Of a DNA stretch of 64,000 nt, positions 18,580 to 27,553 are shown piece by piece (within the stretch, counting starts at the first letter, position 1; each line of letters opens with the position of its first letter). Origin of the DNA: an uncultured Sphingomonadaceae bacterium (lineage in GTDB: Bacteria; Pseudomonadota; Alphaproteobacteria; Sphingomonadales; Sphingomonadaceae). The notes under the pieces were generated by a model. It was not told where the DNA came from. It ran no database searches and saw only the letters and a list, made by a program, of their open reading frames with translations. The DNA lies in the NCBI GenBank assembly GCA_947496865.1, contig CANMEE010000001.1, forward strand, positions 611,501 through 675,500, written 5' to 3'. A program made the position numbers and the translations under genes.

Positions 18580-18626
18580 TTGTAAACTATTGTAACTCTT
18601 CGTAAAGTATTGAAATTATATTACAA
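18580..18626. repeat. 10-bp phased TTGTAA array
   Basis: TTGTAA at 18580 and 18590, TCGTAA at 18600 and TTGAAA at 18610 are spaced exactly 10 bases, followed by the inverted copy TTACAA at 18621. One helical turn spacing puts all copies on the same DNA face, as for tandem response-regulator sites or intrinsically bent DNA. Confidence 0.5.
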
Positions 18627-18684
18627 TTTGGAGTAATTTAATCGTTAAACGCTCATCGCGCCTCGCGAAAAATGCTGCACTGCA

Positions 18685-18715
18685 CAAAAAATCGGGACGA
18701 ATCGATTCGCCCCGA
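18685..18715 (-). terminator. Terminator of the lipoprotein methyltransferase gene
   Basis: The stem TCGGG...CCCGA (18692-18696/18711-18715) encloses the self-complementary CGAATCGATTCG. On the reverse strand it is followed by seven T (18691-18685). Confidence 0.8.
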
Positions 18716-18771
18716 CCTTAGTTTCGGATTATTATTGGCTGATATTTACAGCTGCCAGCGAGCTGGGCTGC

Positions 18772-19572
18772 TTATGCAGGCTTGCGGAACTTCATGACAA
18801 AACGGTTGGTTTTACCACGCACCGATGGATCGAACACGTTTTTCTCCAGATCATCTTCTGGATTGGCGAACATATCGCTTTGTGCATCCAGCACGAAACC
18901 TGCTTTTTCAAAATCGGCTTTGGCCGTGGCTGGACTAATCCGATGGGTTTTCTCGACCACCGCTCTTGTGTCTCCCGCATTGCCGATATGGTCGACCACG
19001 GCGACTACAGCACCGGGCTTCATACCTGCGTATAGCTTGGCCAGAAAAGCAGCAGGATCCATTCGCGCCACTTTGAACTTTTCGCTTTCCCAGTAAAGGT
19101 CATGATAGATGAGATGCATCATCGCAAAATCGTAGCTATTGGCTTCCGGCGTAAAATCACCCAATTGCGACGGCACCATCGACACACCAGACTGCCGCGC
19201 GGAAATCCCTGCCCATTTGGCCTTTGCAGCATCGCTGGATACAAATTGCGGTGGGTTTACTGCTACCACGGACCCACCCGAACCAACGGCTGCGCCCATA
19301 ATTTCGCTATAATAGCCGCCGCCTGCAAAGATATCCAGCACGGCATCGCCCGTTTCCAATCCCATGAAAGCCAAAATTGCAGCGGGCTGCCGGCTGGCAT
19401 CCAATTTCACATCGCCTTCCTCGCGGCCGGGCGCGGCTACTGCTGCAGCGAAATCAGGGGCCGCCTGTGCCGCCGCTGAGGATGAAGCGGACGCGGTGTC
19501 GCCATTATCGTAAGAACAAGCGCCTAGTGCCAAGGCGGAACTTGCCAAGGCCGTTAAAAATACTGCTCGCAT
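18772..19572 (-). CDS. Lipoprotein-anchored class I SAM-dependent methyltransferase
   Basis: This 266-residue protein has a lipoprotein signal with lipobox LGAC (Cys19), an Ala/Ser linker and a methyltransferase-like domain from about residue 55. The SAM loop reads VLDIFAGGGYYSEIM, followed by acidic and YHDLYW segments. It fits the predicted methyltransferase group COG4798. These proteins are exported, where SAM should be scarce, so the true activity and ligand are unknown. It has its own terminator and is divergent from nothing, since uvrB lies upstream on the same strand 126 bases away. Confidence 0.82.
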   Translation of the reverse strand: MRAVFLTALASSALALGACSYDNGDTASASSSAAAQAAPDFAAAVAAPGREEGDVKLDASRQPAAILAFMGLETGDAVLDIFAGGGYYSEIMGAAVGSGGSVVAVNPPQFVSSDAAKAKWAGISARQSGVSMVPSQLGDFTPEANSYDFAMMHLIYHDLYWESEKFKVARMDPAAFLAKLYAGMKPGAVVAVVDHIGNAGDTRAVVEKTHRISPATAKADFEKAGFVLDAQSDMFANPEDDLEKNVFDPSVRGKTNRFVMKFRKPA

Positions 19573-19698
19573 AAATTCTCTCCCCTTAATTTATTGAGGG
19601 AAGCATGGACCTGTGTGCCACCTTGTTCAAGGCGCGCCCAAGCCGTTGGTCTATAAAGGAATGTCGTTGGTCGAGAAGGACACCGACAATCTAAAGGG

Positions 19699-21876
19699 TC
19701 AAAATTTCTTCTGTGTCTTGCCAAAACCCATTTTACGCGTACCGGGTTTTCCTTCGGTCGCCCTGCCCTTTGGTTTAGCAACCTGCAAATCGGTGGGTAT
19801 GCCCAATTCATCCGCCTCCAACTTGCGGATTTCATCGCGCAGACGCCCGGCTTCTTCAAATTCCAGATCAGCCGCCGCATCCCGCATCCGTTTTTCAAGG
19901 CTTTCGATATGACTGCGCAGATTATGGCCGACGAGATGCTCGGTATCATCGTCAATGGGGATTGTGACCTGATCTTTGCTCGCAACATGGGCAACAATAT
20001 CACCGATATTTTTCTTGATGGAAATCGGTGTGATGCCATGCAGCTTGTTATAAGCCTCTTGCTTCTCGCGCCGTCGCCCGGTCTCATTCAGCGCGCGTTC
20101 CATTGAACCGGTAATGCGATCGGCATAAAGGATGACACGGCCATCCACGTTACGCGCCGCACGACCAATGGTCTGGATCAGCGATGTTTCGGAGCGCAAA
20201 AAGCCCTCTTTATCCGCGTCCAATATCGCCACCAGTCCACATTCGGGAATATCCAAACCCTCGCGGAGCAGGTTAATCCCCACCAAGACATCATAGACGC
20301 CGAGGCGCAAATCCCGGATCAGCTCAATGCGCTCCAGCGTTTCTACATCGCTGTGCATATAACGCACCTTCAAGCCCGCTTCATGCATGAACTCGGTCAG
20401 GTCTTCGGACATCCGTTTGGTCAGGGTTGTGACCAAGGTGCGATAGCCTTGCTCGGCCACTTTTCTACATTCATTGACCAAATCATCGACCTGGTCCTCG
20501 ACCGGTTTGATCTCAACAGGCGGATCAATCAGGCCGGTTGGGCGAATAACCTGCTCAGCAAACACGCCGCTGGTCTGTTCCATTTCCCATTTACCCGGTG
20601 TCGCCGAGACGCTCACTGTCTGCGGCCGCATTGCGTCCCATTCGTTAAACCGCAGTGGGCGGTTGTCGATACAACTGGGAAGCCGGAACCCATATTCAGC
20701 CAAGTTGATTTTGCGGCGATGGTCTCCCTTGGACATGGCGCCAATTTGCGGCACCGTCTGATGGCTTTCATCAACAAACAGCAAAGCATTATCGGGCAGA
20801 TATTCAAACAAAGTTGGTGGGGGTTCGCCGGGCAATCGGCCGGTGAGAAAACGGGAATAGTTTTCAATGCCTGCGCAACTGCCGGTTGCGCCGATCATCT
20901 CCAGGTCGAAATGGGTGCGCTGCTCCAGCCTTTGGTGCTCGATCAGCTTCCCTTCCGCCTCCAGCTCTTTGAGCCGGACCTCCAGTTCCAGCTTAATTGC
21001 TTCCATCGCCTGCTTCATCGTCGGTCCGGGTGTCACATGGTGCGAATTGGCGTAGATGCGGACGCTATTAAGGCTGGCGCCCTTTTTCCCCGTCAGCGGA
21101 TCAAATTCAACAATCTCCTCAATCTCGTCGCCGAAGAAGGAAATCCGCCACGCCATGTCTTCATAATGTGAGGGGAATATTTCAAGATTGTCCCCGCGCA
21201 CCCGGAAATTGCCTCGGGCAAAGGCCTGATCATTGCGCTTATATTGCAGCGACACCAGCTTGCGGATGATATCGCGCTGATCCACAGCCTGTTCTTTTTT
21301 AAGATCAAAGATCATCGCTGAATAGGTTTCAACCGATCCGATACCATAGAGGCATGATACGGAGGCCACGATGATCACGTCGTCCCGCTCCAGCAGCGAC
21401 CGCGTCGCGCTATGGCGCATCCTATCAATCGCTTCGTTTACCGAGCTTTCCTTCTCGATATAAGTATCGGACCGGGCGACATAAGCTTCGGGTTGATAAT
21501 AATCATAGTAGCTGACGAAATATTCGACCGCATTATTGGGGAAGAAATTCTTAAACTCGCCATATAATTGCGCGGCGAGAATCTTGTTCGGCGCCAATAT
21601 CAGGGCCGGACGCTGGGTCTTCTCGATAATCTTGGCCATGGTAAAAGTCTTGCCCGAGCCGGTAACGCCGAGCAGCACTTGATCGAGATCATCATCAACT
21701 ATCCCCTGCACCAGCTCCTTGATCGCTGTCGGTTGATCGCCCGAGGGTTCAAAATCGCTGACCAGTTCAAAGGCCCTGCCACCTTCCGATTTTTCAGGCC
21801 GAACCGGTTTGTGGGGAACGAAATTTTCATCGGTTTGCGGTTCCGACAAACCTTCTCTGATCACTAAATTTGCCAT
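19699..21876 (-). CDS. uvrB: Excinuclease ABC subunit B
   Basis: UvrB is the damage-verifying helicase of nucleotide excision repair, loaded by UvrA and cut with UvrC. The protein is 725 residues from the ATG at 21876. It has Walker A GVTGSGKT (residues 70-77), the beta-hairpin region with [11 protein letters not shown], the DEAD-like motif VDESH, helicase motif [11 protein letters not shown] and a C-terminal UVR domain rich in Glu/Arg. An in-frame start 24 codons further upstream exists but gives an atypical leader. There is no convincing alphaproteobacterial LexA box (GTTC-N7-GTTC) in the 140 bases before the start. Confidence 0.96.
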   Translation of the reverse strand: MANLVIREGLSEPQTDENFVPHKPVRPEKSEGGRAFELVSDFEPSGDQPTAIKELVQGIVDDDLDQVLLGVTGSGKTFTMAKIIEKTQRPALILAPNKILAAQLYGEFKNFFPNNAVEYFVSYYDYYQPEAYVARSDTYIEKESSVNEAIDRMRHSATRSLLERDDVIIVASVSCLYGIGSVETYSAMIFDLKKEQAVDQRDIIRKLVSLQYKRNDQAFARGNFRVRGDNLEIFPSHYEDMAWRISFFGDEIEEIVEFDPLTGKKGASLNSVRIYANSHHVTPGPTMKQAMEAIKLELEVRLKELEAEGKLIEHQRLEQRTHFDLEMIGATGSCAGIENYSRFLTGRLPGEPPPTLFEYLPDNALLFVDESHQTVPQIGAMSKGDHRRKINLAEYGFRLPSCIDNRPLRFNEWDAMRPQTVSVSATPGKWEMEQTSGVFAEQVIRPTGLIDPPVEIKPVEDQVDDLVNECRKVAEQGYRTLVTTLTKRMSEDLTEFMHEAGLKVRYMHSDVETLERIELIRDLRLGVYDVLVGINLLREGLDIPECGLVAILDADKEGFLRSETSLIQTIGRAARNVDGRVILYADRITGSMERALNETGRRREKQEAYNKLHGITPISIKKNIGDIVAHVASKDQVTIPIDDDTEHLVGHNLRSHIESLEKRMRDAAADLEFEEAGRLRDEIRKLEADELGIPTDLQVAKPKGRATEGKPGTRKMGFGKTQKKF

Positions 21877-22016
21877 GGTGGAGATATGGAACAAAACGGG
21901 TCCATTGTCATCCCCCAATATTGTCATTTTCAAGACGTTACACTTCACAAATTTACAATATTGATCAATCCGGTTATGTGAAAAATCAATACCGTATCAA
22001 AATGAGGGAAATTCAA

Positions 22017-22553
22017 GTGAAGAGATTAGTTTTATCGGTTGCCGCCGTAGCATTATTGGCGGGCTGCTCCAGTAACGAAGCGGATGCCGATGGTGACGGC
22101 AATATCAGCGCTGACGAAGTAGCCAAGGTCATGAACGAAGTAACGCTAGAGCCTGGTGAATGGGAAAATACGGTAGAAATCGTAGACGTTGAAGTCGAAG
22201 GCCTGCCCGAAGGCGTACCGGCCAATGCGATGGACGCGATGAAGACAACAACCGTGAGCAAAACCTGCATCACCGAAGAGCAAGCCAAAGACCCGGGCGC
22301 AGAATTTTTTGCAGCGCAAGAACAGGCCGATTGCAAGGTGAAGAAATTTGACATGAGCGGCGGCGCAATCTCGTCCGAAATGTCTTGCTCACCGGCCGGC
22401 ACACCCGGTGAAATGACCATGGCGATGGAAGGTCAATATGGCCCTAGCAGCTATGACATGACCATGAAGATGAATGGCGGCGCTGGCGGGATGAAAATGA
22501 ACATCACAGCCAAAAGCAACGGAAAACGGATTGGCAAATGCCCCGCGGGCTGA
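22017..22553 (+). CDS. Lipoprotein with an EF-hand loop and a DUF3617-like domain
   Basis: This 178-residue protein starts VKRLVLSVAAVALLAGC, a lipoprotein signal with lipobox LAGC (Cys17). Directly after it, residues 23-34 read DADGDGNISADE, a canonical 12-residue EF-hand calcium loop. The remainder (LEPGEWENT, then Cys residues in KTCITEE, ADCKVK, MSCSPAG and a C-terminal GKC) has the layout of the DUF3617 periplasmic family. The GTG start at 22017 is supported by GAGGGA upstream; the ATG at 22002 is the alternative. A terminator-like hairpin follows and runs into the next gene. Function unknown. Confidence 0.78.
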   Translation: MKRLVLSVAAVALLAGCSSNEADADGDGNISADEVAKVMNEVTLEPGEWENTVEIVDVEVEGLPEGVPANAMDAMKTTTVSKTCITEEQAKDPGAEFFAAQEQADCKVKKFDMSGGAISSEMSCSPAGTPGEMTMAMEGQYGPSSYDMTMKMNGGAGGMKMNITAKSNGKRIGKCPAG

Positions 22554-22571
22554 TCCATTGATCCGGAAAGA

Positions 22572-22618
22572 AAAAAAGAACGGAGCAAAGGCCATGCGCT
22601 TTTGCTCCGTTTTCTTTT
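22572..22618 (+). terminator. Terminator-like hairpin enclosing the start of the next gene
   Basis: The arm AAAAAAGAACGGAGCAAAG (from 22572) pairs with CTTTTGCTCCGTTTTCTTTT (to 22618) over about 20 positions with one mismatch and two wobble pairs. The 7-base loop 22592-22598 contains the ATG of the serine hydrolase gene, and its GGAG ribosome site lies in the 5' arm. Confidence 0.7.
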
Positions 22619-23757
22619 GGTTGATCGGCCTGTCATCCCTCACCGTTTCAGCCCAGACCCCGAAAACGACCCGTGCGCCGCCTGCTGCGATAATGGTGCA
22701 ATTTGATCCCGATCACGTCGCGGTCACGGCCATTCAGGGCCTGTCCAACCGCAGCACAGGCCGCGCCCTGATGGCCGATGATCCTGTTCGGATCGCATCT
22801 ATATCCAAGACATTTGTCGGCCTTGCGGTCATGCGGCTGGTCGAACAGCGGGTGTTAGAGCTTGATAGGGATGTTTCCGACTATCTCGGTTGGCCCTTGC
22901 AGCACCCCAGCCACCGCAATGCGCCGATAAGCTTGCGCCTGTTGCTGTCCCATCAATCGGGTCTGCGCGACGGCATTAATTATGCCCTGCCAATGGACGC
23001 ACAGCTGGAAGCCGAACTAAAAAACCCCAAAGCGTGGGATATCGATCATCCGCCCGGCACCTATTTTGCTTATGCCAATCTCAACTTTCCCGTCATCGCG
23101 GCGGTCATGGAGGCAGCGACCGGCAAGCGCTTTGACCATATCATGAAGACGCAAGTTTTTGACCCTCTGGAGCTCGACGCCTGTTTCAATTGGACCTTGT
23201 GCAGCGATACAAAATTGACCGCCGCTGTCACTCTCTATCGCGCCACCGGAGAGGTGGCCCGTGATGACTTGCGCGGAATAAGGGAAAGCTGCTCCGTGGT
23301 TCCTGCCCGCGATGGCAACTGTGACATGACGCGCTATCAGCTTGGTCAAACCGGATCGATTTTCAGCCCACAAGGCGGATTGCGCATCTCGGCCAATGAT
23401 CTCGCCAAAATCGGGCAAATATTTTTGCGTAATGACGGCCGTTATCTGAGCCAAGCAAGCATGGCCCAAATGACCAAACCCGCTTGGCAATATGATGGCA
23501 CCAATGGTGACAGCGAGGATGGATATTTCTGCGCTTATGGTCTGGCCATACACGTCCTTGCCGCACCGCGCCGGCCAGCATCCTGCAAGGATGATCGGTT
23601 TGGAGATGGCGCCCTGCGCTTTGGCCATAGCGGAGAAGCCTATGCCCTGAAATCGGGTCTATGGATCAACCCCGCGAAAAAGGAAGGCATTGCATTCTAT
23701 CGCACAGAAGTTCCGGAAAATGATCCTTCAGGTCATTGCATCTATTTCTGTGACTGA
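22594..23757 (+). CDS. Serine hydrolase, class C beta-lactamase family
   Basis: This 387-residue exported protein has a signal peptide (VFFWLIGLSSLTVSAQ). The class C/DD-peptidase motifs are seen: SISK in RIASISKTFVGLAV (nucleophile Ser, about residue 70), YAN in FAYANLNF and a late HSG in RFGHSGEAYA replacing KTG. Family members include esterases, D-amino-acid peptidases and beta-lactamases; the HSG variant points away from a classic lactamase. Extra Cys residues (CFNWTLC, CSVV, CDMT, CIYFC) suggest disulfides. The ATG at 22594 lies in the loop of the hairpin described at 22572-22618, so translation may depend on RNA folding. Confidence 0.82.
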   Translation: MRFCSVFFWLIGLSSLTVSAQTPKTTRAPPAAIMVQFDPDHVAVTAIQGLSNRSTGRALMADDPVRIASISKTFVGLAVMRLVEQRVLELDRDVSDYLGWPLQHPSHRNAPISLRLLLSHQSGLRDGINYALPMDAQLEAELKNPKAWDIDHPPGTYFAYANLNFPVIAAVMEAATGKRFDHIMKTQVFDPLELDACFNWTLCSDTKLTAAVTLYRATGEVARDDLRGIRESCSVVPARDGNCDMTRYQLGQTGSIFSPQGGLRISANDLAKIGQIFLRNDGRYLSQASMAQMTKPAWQYDGTNGDSEDGYFCAYGLAIHVLAAPRRPASCKDDRFGDGALRFGHSGEAYALKSGLWINPAKKEGIAFYRTEVPENDPSGHCIYFCD

Positions 23758-23807
23758 TAGGTTTCACTCCGAAACCGAATCAAACACCCCCAATCAGGAA
23801 AGAAACA

Positions 23808-24191
23808 ATGATCGCATACACAATGCTAGGCACCAACGACAAAGACAAATCGGTTGCCTTTTACGACAAGCTTTTTGAGGGCACGGATATCAAGAAATTA
23901 TTCCAGACGCCTTTGGGTGGTCAGTTTTATGGGCGCAAGCCGGGCCAGCCGATGATCTGTATTACCAATCCATATGATGGCCACGAAGCCTGCTTCGGCA
24001 ATGGCACTATGGTCGCGCTGGCGTTCGATGATACCGACCAGATTGATGCACTCCACGCCAAAGCTCTGGAACTGGGTGCGGCTGATGAAGGTGCCCCGGG
24101 CTGGCGCGCGCCAGATGTTTTTTACGGTGCCTATTTCCGTGATCTTGATGGCAATAAACTGTGCGTCTGCAAAATGAACATGGGCGGCTAA
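23808..24191 (+). CDS. VOC family (glyoxalase fold) protein
   Basis: This 127-residue single-domain protein has the betaalphabetabetabeta pattern of the vicinal oxygen chelate superfamily: MIAYTMLGTNDKDKSVAFYDKLF at the start and GAYFRDLDGNKLCVCKM at the end. The substrate is unknown. Its closest relative in the window is the next gene (24216), which shares the ending YFRDPEGNKLCAF and the GxDEGAPG segment, so the two look like a tandem duplication that has diverged. A paired role or heterodimer is possible. It starts at ATG 23808 after an AGGAAAG ribosome site. Confidence 0.85.
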   Translation: MIAYTMLGTNDKDKSVAFYDKLFEGTDIKKLFQTPLGGQFYGRKPGQPMICITNPYDGHEACFGNGTMVALAFDDTDQIDALHAKALELGAADEGAPGWRAPDVFYGAYFRDLDGNKLCVCKMNMGG

Positions 24192-24215
24192 ACCCGTTTC
24201 GAGAGGAGAGTCAAA

Positions 24216-24608
24216 ATGATTGGTTATGTTACATTGGGCGTGAATAATATCGAGCAAGCGCAGCAATATTATGATGCGTTGCTGGGTGAACTCGGCGCGA
24301 AACGATTAATGGAACTCGAAGAGGGCGGTTTCACGCTTTATGGTGCTGAAATGGGCGCGCCTTCGCTTGCCATCACCCAACCTTATAATGGCAAAGCCGC
24401 CGTTCCGGGCAATGGTAATATGATCGCCATTCCCTTGGAGCAAAGAGCCCAGGTTGACAGCTTTTACAACAAGGGAATCGAACTGGGTGGCAGCGATGAG
24501 GGCGCACCGGGCGTTCGCGGCGAAGAGGGGGCTCAAGCCTTTTACGCAGCCTATTTTCGGGACCCGGAAGGCAACAAGCTTTGCGCTTTTCGCGTCGGGC
24601 CTGCATAA
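24216..24608 (+). CDS. VOC family protein, paralogue of the preceding gene
   Basis: This 130-residue VOC protein begins MIGYVTLGVNNIEQAQQYYDALL. It aligns end to end with the 23808 product, including a shared ELGxxDEGAPG stretch and the terminal YFRDPEGNKLCAF. Family members include glyoxalase I, dioxygenases and resistance proteins; metal ligands cannot be assigned reliably here. A GAGGAGAG ribosome site lies just before the ATG. The M20 amidohydrolase gene follows after 22 bases, so the three genes probably form one transcript. Confidence 0.85.
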   Translation: MIGYVTLGVNNIEQAQQYYDALLGELGAKRLMELEEGGFTLYGAEMGAPSLAITQPYNGKAAVPGNGNMIAIPLEQRAQVDSFYNKGIELGGSDEGAPGVRGEEGAQAFYAAYFRDPEGNKLCAFRVGPA

Positions 24609-24630
24609 GAAAGAAAATAGGGAGAAAAAC

Positions 24631-25977
24631 GTGAAGCATTTCATCTTGGCTTTGGCCATCAGCACCGCATTGGTTTCAACACAGCCGGTGCTGGCACAAT
24701 CAGAACCTGTTGCTGATCTGAGTAAAGCGGTTGCAGCAGATTATGATCAGAAGCTGGAAGCTTTGTTTCTCGATTTTCACAAAAACCCGGAACTGTCTTA
24801 CAAGGAAACCCGCACCGCTGGCATTATTGCAAAAGAATGGCGCGCGGTCGGGTGGGATGTCACGGAACAAGTCGGCGGCACCGGTGTCGTTGCTGTCATG
24901 AAAAATGGCGACGGCCCGACGCTGATGCTGCGCGCCGATATGGACGGATTGCCTTTGGTCGAAGATAGCGGGCTGGACTATATGTCGACCGTCAAACAGG
25001 TCAGCATTGATGGCGAAGAAAAACCGGTCATGCATGCATGCGGTCATGATGTGCATATCACTTCGCTTATCGGAACCGCGCGGCGTTTGTCGGCGATGAA
25101 GGACCAATGGCGGGGCACGATTGTGCTGGTTGCCCAACCGGCCGAAGAACGCATTGGCGGCGCGAAATTGATGATGGATGATGGTCTCTACACCCGCTTT
25201 CCAAAACCTGATTTTGCGATGGCATTTCATGTCAGCGCAGACACGCCCACCGGTAAATTGGCGCTAAACGAAGGGATTAGCTATTCGTCGGTCGATACTG
25301 TTGACATCATCGTTCACGGCGTTGGCGCGCATGGTGCTTCACCCCATCGCGGCAAAGACCCGATTGTCATGGGCGCGCAAATTATCATGGGTCTTCAAAC
25401 CATTATCAGCCGCGAAATAGCGCCACTGAAACCCGCTGTGATAACCGTCGGATCCTTTCATAGTGGTTTCAAACATAATATTATTTCAGATCGCGCCGTC
25501 CTGCAACTAACGGTGCGTTCTGACGAAGATGAAACGCGGCAAAAATTGCTGTCTGGTATCAAACGTGTGGCAGCAAATGTTGGCAGAATGAACGACATGC
25601 CCGAAGACAAACTGCCCGAAGTAAAAGTATCGCATGAAGCAACTCCGGCCGTCTATAATGACGCGGCCCTGACGAAACGCGTGCAGGCGCTGTTTAAGGA
25701 TCGCTTTGGCGCCGATATTTTCGACAATAAACCGCGCCAGGGCATGGGCGGTGAAGATTTTGCCTATTTCGTCTCCCCCAATACCGATGTGCCGGGCGTC
25801 TATTTTAACGTCGGCGGAACGCCACAAGCTGATTTTGATGCAGAAGAAGCGGGCGGAAAGCCGGTTCCATCTCATCACTCGCCATTTTTCAAAGTCATGC
25901 CGCGCGAGTCCGTAACCTTGGGAACCGAGGCAATGACCGCAGCCGCCTTGGATTTTCTCGCGCCCAAGACAGAGTAA
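24631..25977 (+). CDS. Exported M20 family amidohydrolase (aminoacylase-like)
   Basis: This 448-residue protein has a signal peptide (ALAISTALVSTQPVLAQ, cleavage near residue 23) and an M20D metallopeptidase/amidohydrolase domain. Metal ligands are visible in H135ACGHDVH142, with further candidates in PAEE (Glu pair near 176) and FHVSAD, and HHSPFF near the C-terminus. Relatives deacylate N-acyl or indole-3-acetyl amino acids. The GTG at 24631 is used, with AGGGAG seven bases upstream; the longer open frame overlaps the VOC gene. Periplasmic location is inferred from the signal. It precedes the DksA-like gene by 6 bases. Confidence 0.9.
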   Translation: MKHFILALAISTALVSTQPVLAQSEPVADLSKAVAADYDQKLEALFLDFHKNPELSYKETRTAGIIAKEWRAVGWDVTEQVGGTGVVAVMKNGDGPTLMLRADMDGLPLVEDSGLDYMSTVKQVSIDGEEKPVMHACGHDVHITSLIGTARRLSAMKDQWRGTIVLVAQPAEERIGGAKLMMDDGLYTRFPKPDFAMAFHVSADTPTGKLALNEGISYSSVDTVDIIVHGVGAHGASPHRGKDPIVMGAQIIMGLQTIISREIAPLKPAVITVGSFHSGFKHNIISDRAVLQLTVRSDEDETRQKLLSGIKRVAANVGRMNDMPEDKLPEVKVSHEATPAVYNDAALTKRVQALFKDRFGADIFDNKPRQGMGGEDFAYFVSPNTDVPGVYFNVGGTPQADFDAEEAGGKPVPSHHSPFFKVMPRESVTLGTEAMTAAALDFLAPKTE

Positions 25978-25983
25978 ACGGAG

Positions 25984-26331
25984 ATGGCCGACGATCTATC
26001 CAAAAGCCAGATCGCGGCTCTGAAAAGTCTTTTGCTCGAACGGCAGGCAGAACTCAAAGCGCTGGATGAAGATGCGGTCGGTTGGCGCAATACCGTCGAA
26101 CTCGACCAGCAAAGCGTGGGCCGCCTCTCGCGTATGGATGCCCTCCAGCAACAGGAAATGGCACAGGCCGAGGCGCGTCGGCGCACTAGTGATCTGGCAC
26201 GGATCGATGTTGCGCTGAAACGCATCGAGGCGGACGAATATGGCTGGTGCGCCGAATGCGGTGACCCCATTGCTTACAAGCGCCTCGAGATTGATCCGGC
26301 TGCAGCGCTGTGCATCGGTTGCGCGTCATGA
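25984..26331 (+). CDS. TraR/DksA family zinc-finger protein
   Basis: This 115-residue protein has an N-terminal coiled-coil region (residues 5-80) and a C4 zinc finger: C89AEC92, then C110IGC113. DksA proteins reach into the RNA polymerase secondary channel and modulate initiation with ppGpp. This one is shorter than E. coli DksA and lacks its long N-terminal region, so it belongs to the small TraR/YbiI-type group; whether it acts on polymerase is uncertain. Its stop overlaps the start of the next gene (ATGA). Confidence 0.88.
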   Translation: MADDLSKSQIAALKSLLLERQAELKALDEDAVGWRNTVELDQQSVGRLSRMDALQQQEMAQAEARRRTSDLARIDVALKRIEADEYGWCAECGDPIAYKRLEIDPAAALCIGCAS

Positions 26332-26921
26332 GTTTATTGAGATCCCGCTGGACACCGCTTATTATCGGCCTGCTTCTGAGCATCGGTGCGGTTGGGGCGG
26401 GCTTCATCACGGGCACAGAGCATATCCAAGGCGCACAGCTTTCCGCACGCTGGACCTCGCGGGTGGGTGTGCCTGTATTTCTGACCGCCTACCTTGCCTC
26501 GACGCTTTTCCGACTCTCCAAAAATGACCTAACCAAAACCCTGGTGCGGCGGAGGCGACAATGGGGACTGGCCTTTGCATGGACACATAGCGTGCATCTG
26601 GCGGCACTGATCTATTATCTGGTCATCGCTAAAACGCCGCCAGATTTAATTACGGTATTAGGCGGCGGACTTGCCTATTTCATGATCTATGTGATGGCAT
26701 TGACGTCCAACAACTGGTCAATGAAACTTTTGGGCAAAAACTGGAAACGGCTTCATGTTTTTGGAATCCATTATATCTGGTTTATCTATGTTTTTACCTA
26801 TCTCGGGCGACTGGCCGATCCAGAACTAAATCATGTCGGCATAGTTGGTTCCGGCATATTGTTCGGTGCACTAATCATTCGGCTCTATGCCAAATGGCGT
26901 AAACCCCTCGAAAAGCAGTAA
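26328..26921 (+). CDS. Ferric-reductase-like transmembrane domain protein
   Basis: This 197-residue membrane protein has about six hydrophobic segments (near 8-28, 45-60, 85-105, 115-135, 150-165 and 170-190). His residues in AWTHSVHLAAL and RLHVFGIHYIWF are placed as haem ligands in the ferric reductase / MsrQ superfamily. No MsrP-type molybdoprotein is adjacent, so it is not confidently MsrQ. It may carry electrons across the membrane for an unlinked partner. It is coupled by ATGA overlap to the DksA-like gene and followed by a terminator at 26921. Confidence 0.8.
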   Translation: MSLLRSRWTPLIIGLLLSIGAVGAGFITGTEHIQGAQLSARWTSRVGVPVFLTAYLASTLFRLSKNDLTKTLVRRRRQWGLAFAWTHSVHLAALIYYLVIAKTPPDLITVLGGGLAYFMIYVMALTSNNWSMKLLGKNWKRLHVFGIHYIWFIYVFTYLGRLADPELNHVGIVGSGILFGALIIRLYAKWRKPLEKQ

Positions 26922-26946
26922 AGACTGGCCCAAAGGCGTCTTTTTT
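26921..26946 (+). terminator. Terminator after the ferric-reductase-like gene
   Basis: AAGAC...GTCTT plus GCC/GGC pairings around a CAAA loop are followed by six T. It starts at the stop codon. Confidence 0.7.
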
Positions 26947-27179
26947 GCGTGCTGTGTTTATTATAGGGTCCTTTGAGCTATTTTCACCACGTCATTCGAA
27001 GCCAAAGTTCACACATATCACACCCCCCTTTTGTGGAGAGGTTTGCCGAAGATGGCAATGTGTAGGATTGATATTCAGAACTGAGAAAGAGCAGCAATAA
27101 GTTTAGCTTTTCCGGGCAATGTAGGAAAGTCTGTGACCGCTGAATCCAGCATGGACATTTACCTCACGGAACAAATATC

Positions 27180-27208
27180 TTGACATGCAACTATATGGTT
27201 GCATAATA
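27180..27208 (+). promoter_or_regulatory. Promoter with embedded ArsR-type operator
   Basis: TTGACA (27180-27185) and ATAATA (27203-27208) are separated by 17 bases. The spacer carries the inverted repeat ATGCAAC-TATATG-GTTGCAT (27185-27204), 7-bp arms with a 6-bp centre. A regulator bound there would block RNA polymerase. Confidence 0.8.
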
Positions 27209-27214
27209 GCGAGC

Positions 27215-27553
27215 ATGACAGATGTTTTCCACGCCCTTGCCGATGAGTCGCGCCGCCAGCTTCTCGACCGCCTGTTTGAAAAAGGCGGGCAGAGTCTGAA
27301 TGACCTTTGCCAAGGCTTTCCCATGTCTCGCCAAGCGGTCGCAAAGCATCTCGGGATATTGGAAAAAGCCAATCTGGTTTCTGTTCACTGGCAGGGCCGG
27401 ACCAAGCTCCATTATCTCAATCCCGTGCCGCTGGGCGACATTGTCCACCGCTGGGTCGGTAAGTTTGAAGATGCACGCATTGCTGCACTGACCGATTTCA
27501 AAGATCAGATTGAAGAAGACCAAAAGCCCAAACAGGAGAAACGCCGTGCCTGA
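27215..27553 (+). CDS. ArsR-family transcriptional repressor
   Basis: This 112-residue winged-helix protein begins MTDVFHALADESRRQLLDRL. The recognition helix region is MSRQAVAKHLGIL and the wing is VHWQGRTKLHYLNP. There are no Cys clusters for metal binding. ArsR proteins paired with an SRPBCC gene, as here, usually control that gene and themselves. The operator overlapping the promoter 11-30 bases upstream supports autorepression. The ATG at 27215 is chosen because a start at 27185 would lie inside the -35/operator region. It overlaps the next gene by 8 bases. Confidence 0.9.
   Translation: MTDVFHALADESRRQLLDRLFEKGGQSLNDLCQGFPMSRQAVAKHLGILEKANLVSVHWQGRTKLHYLNPVPLGDIVHRWVGKFEDARIAALTDFKDQIEEDQKPKQEKRRA

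Larger units (their letters stand above)
18451..18771. other. 321-base gene-free stretch: phased repeat array and a terminator
   Basis: The stretch holds, from left to right, the ribosome site of the reverse gene at 18450, an AT-rich block with TTGTAA-like hexamers every 10 bases (18580-18626), and the reverse-strand terminator at 18685-18715 of the methyltransferase gene. No reading frame or RNA gene is evident. Confidence 0.6.

Noticed and set aside
20353..21171. Forward frame of 272 codons opposite uvrB
   Set aside because: Antisense to conserved helicase motifs; composition is His/Gln-rich as in typical shadows.
21877..22016. LexA/SOS box upstream of uvrB
   Set aside because: A GAAC is present but no GTTC-N7-GTTC or GAAC-N7-GAAC pair is found at the right spacing.
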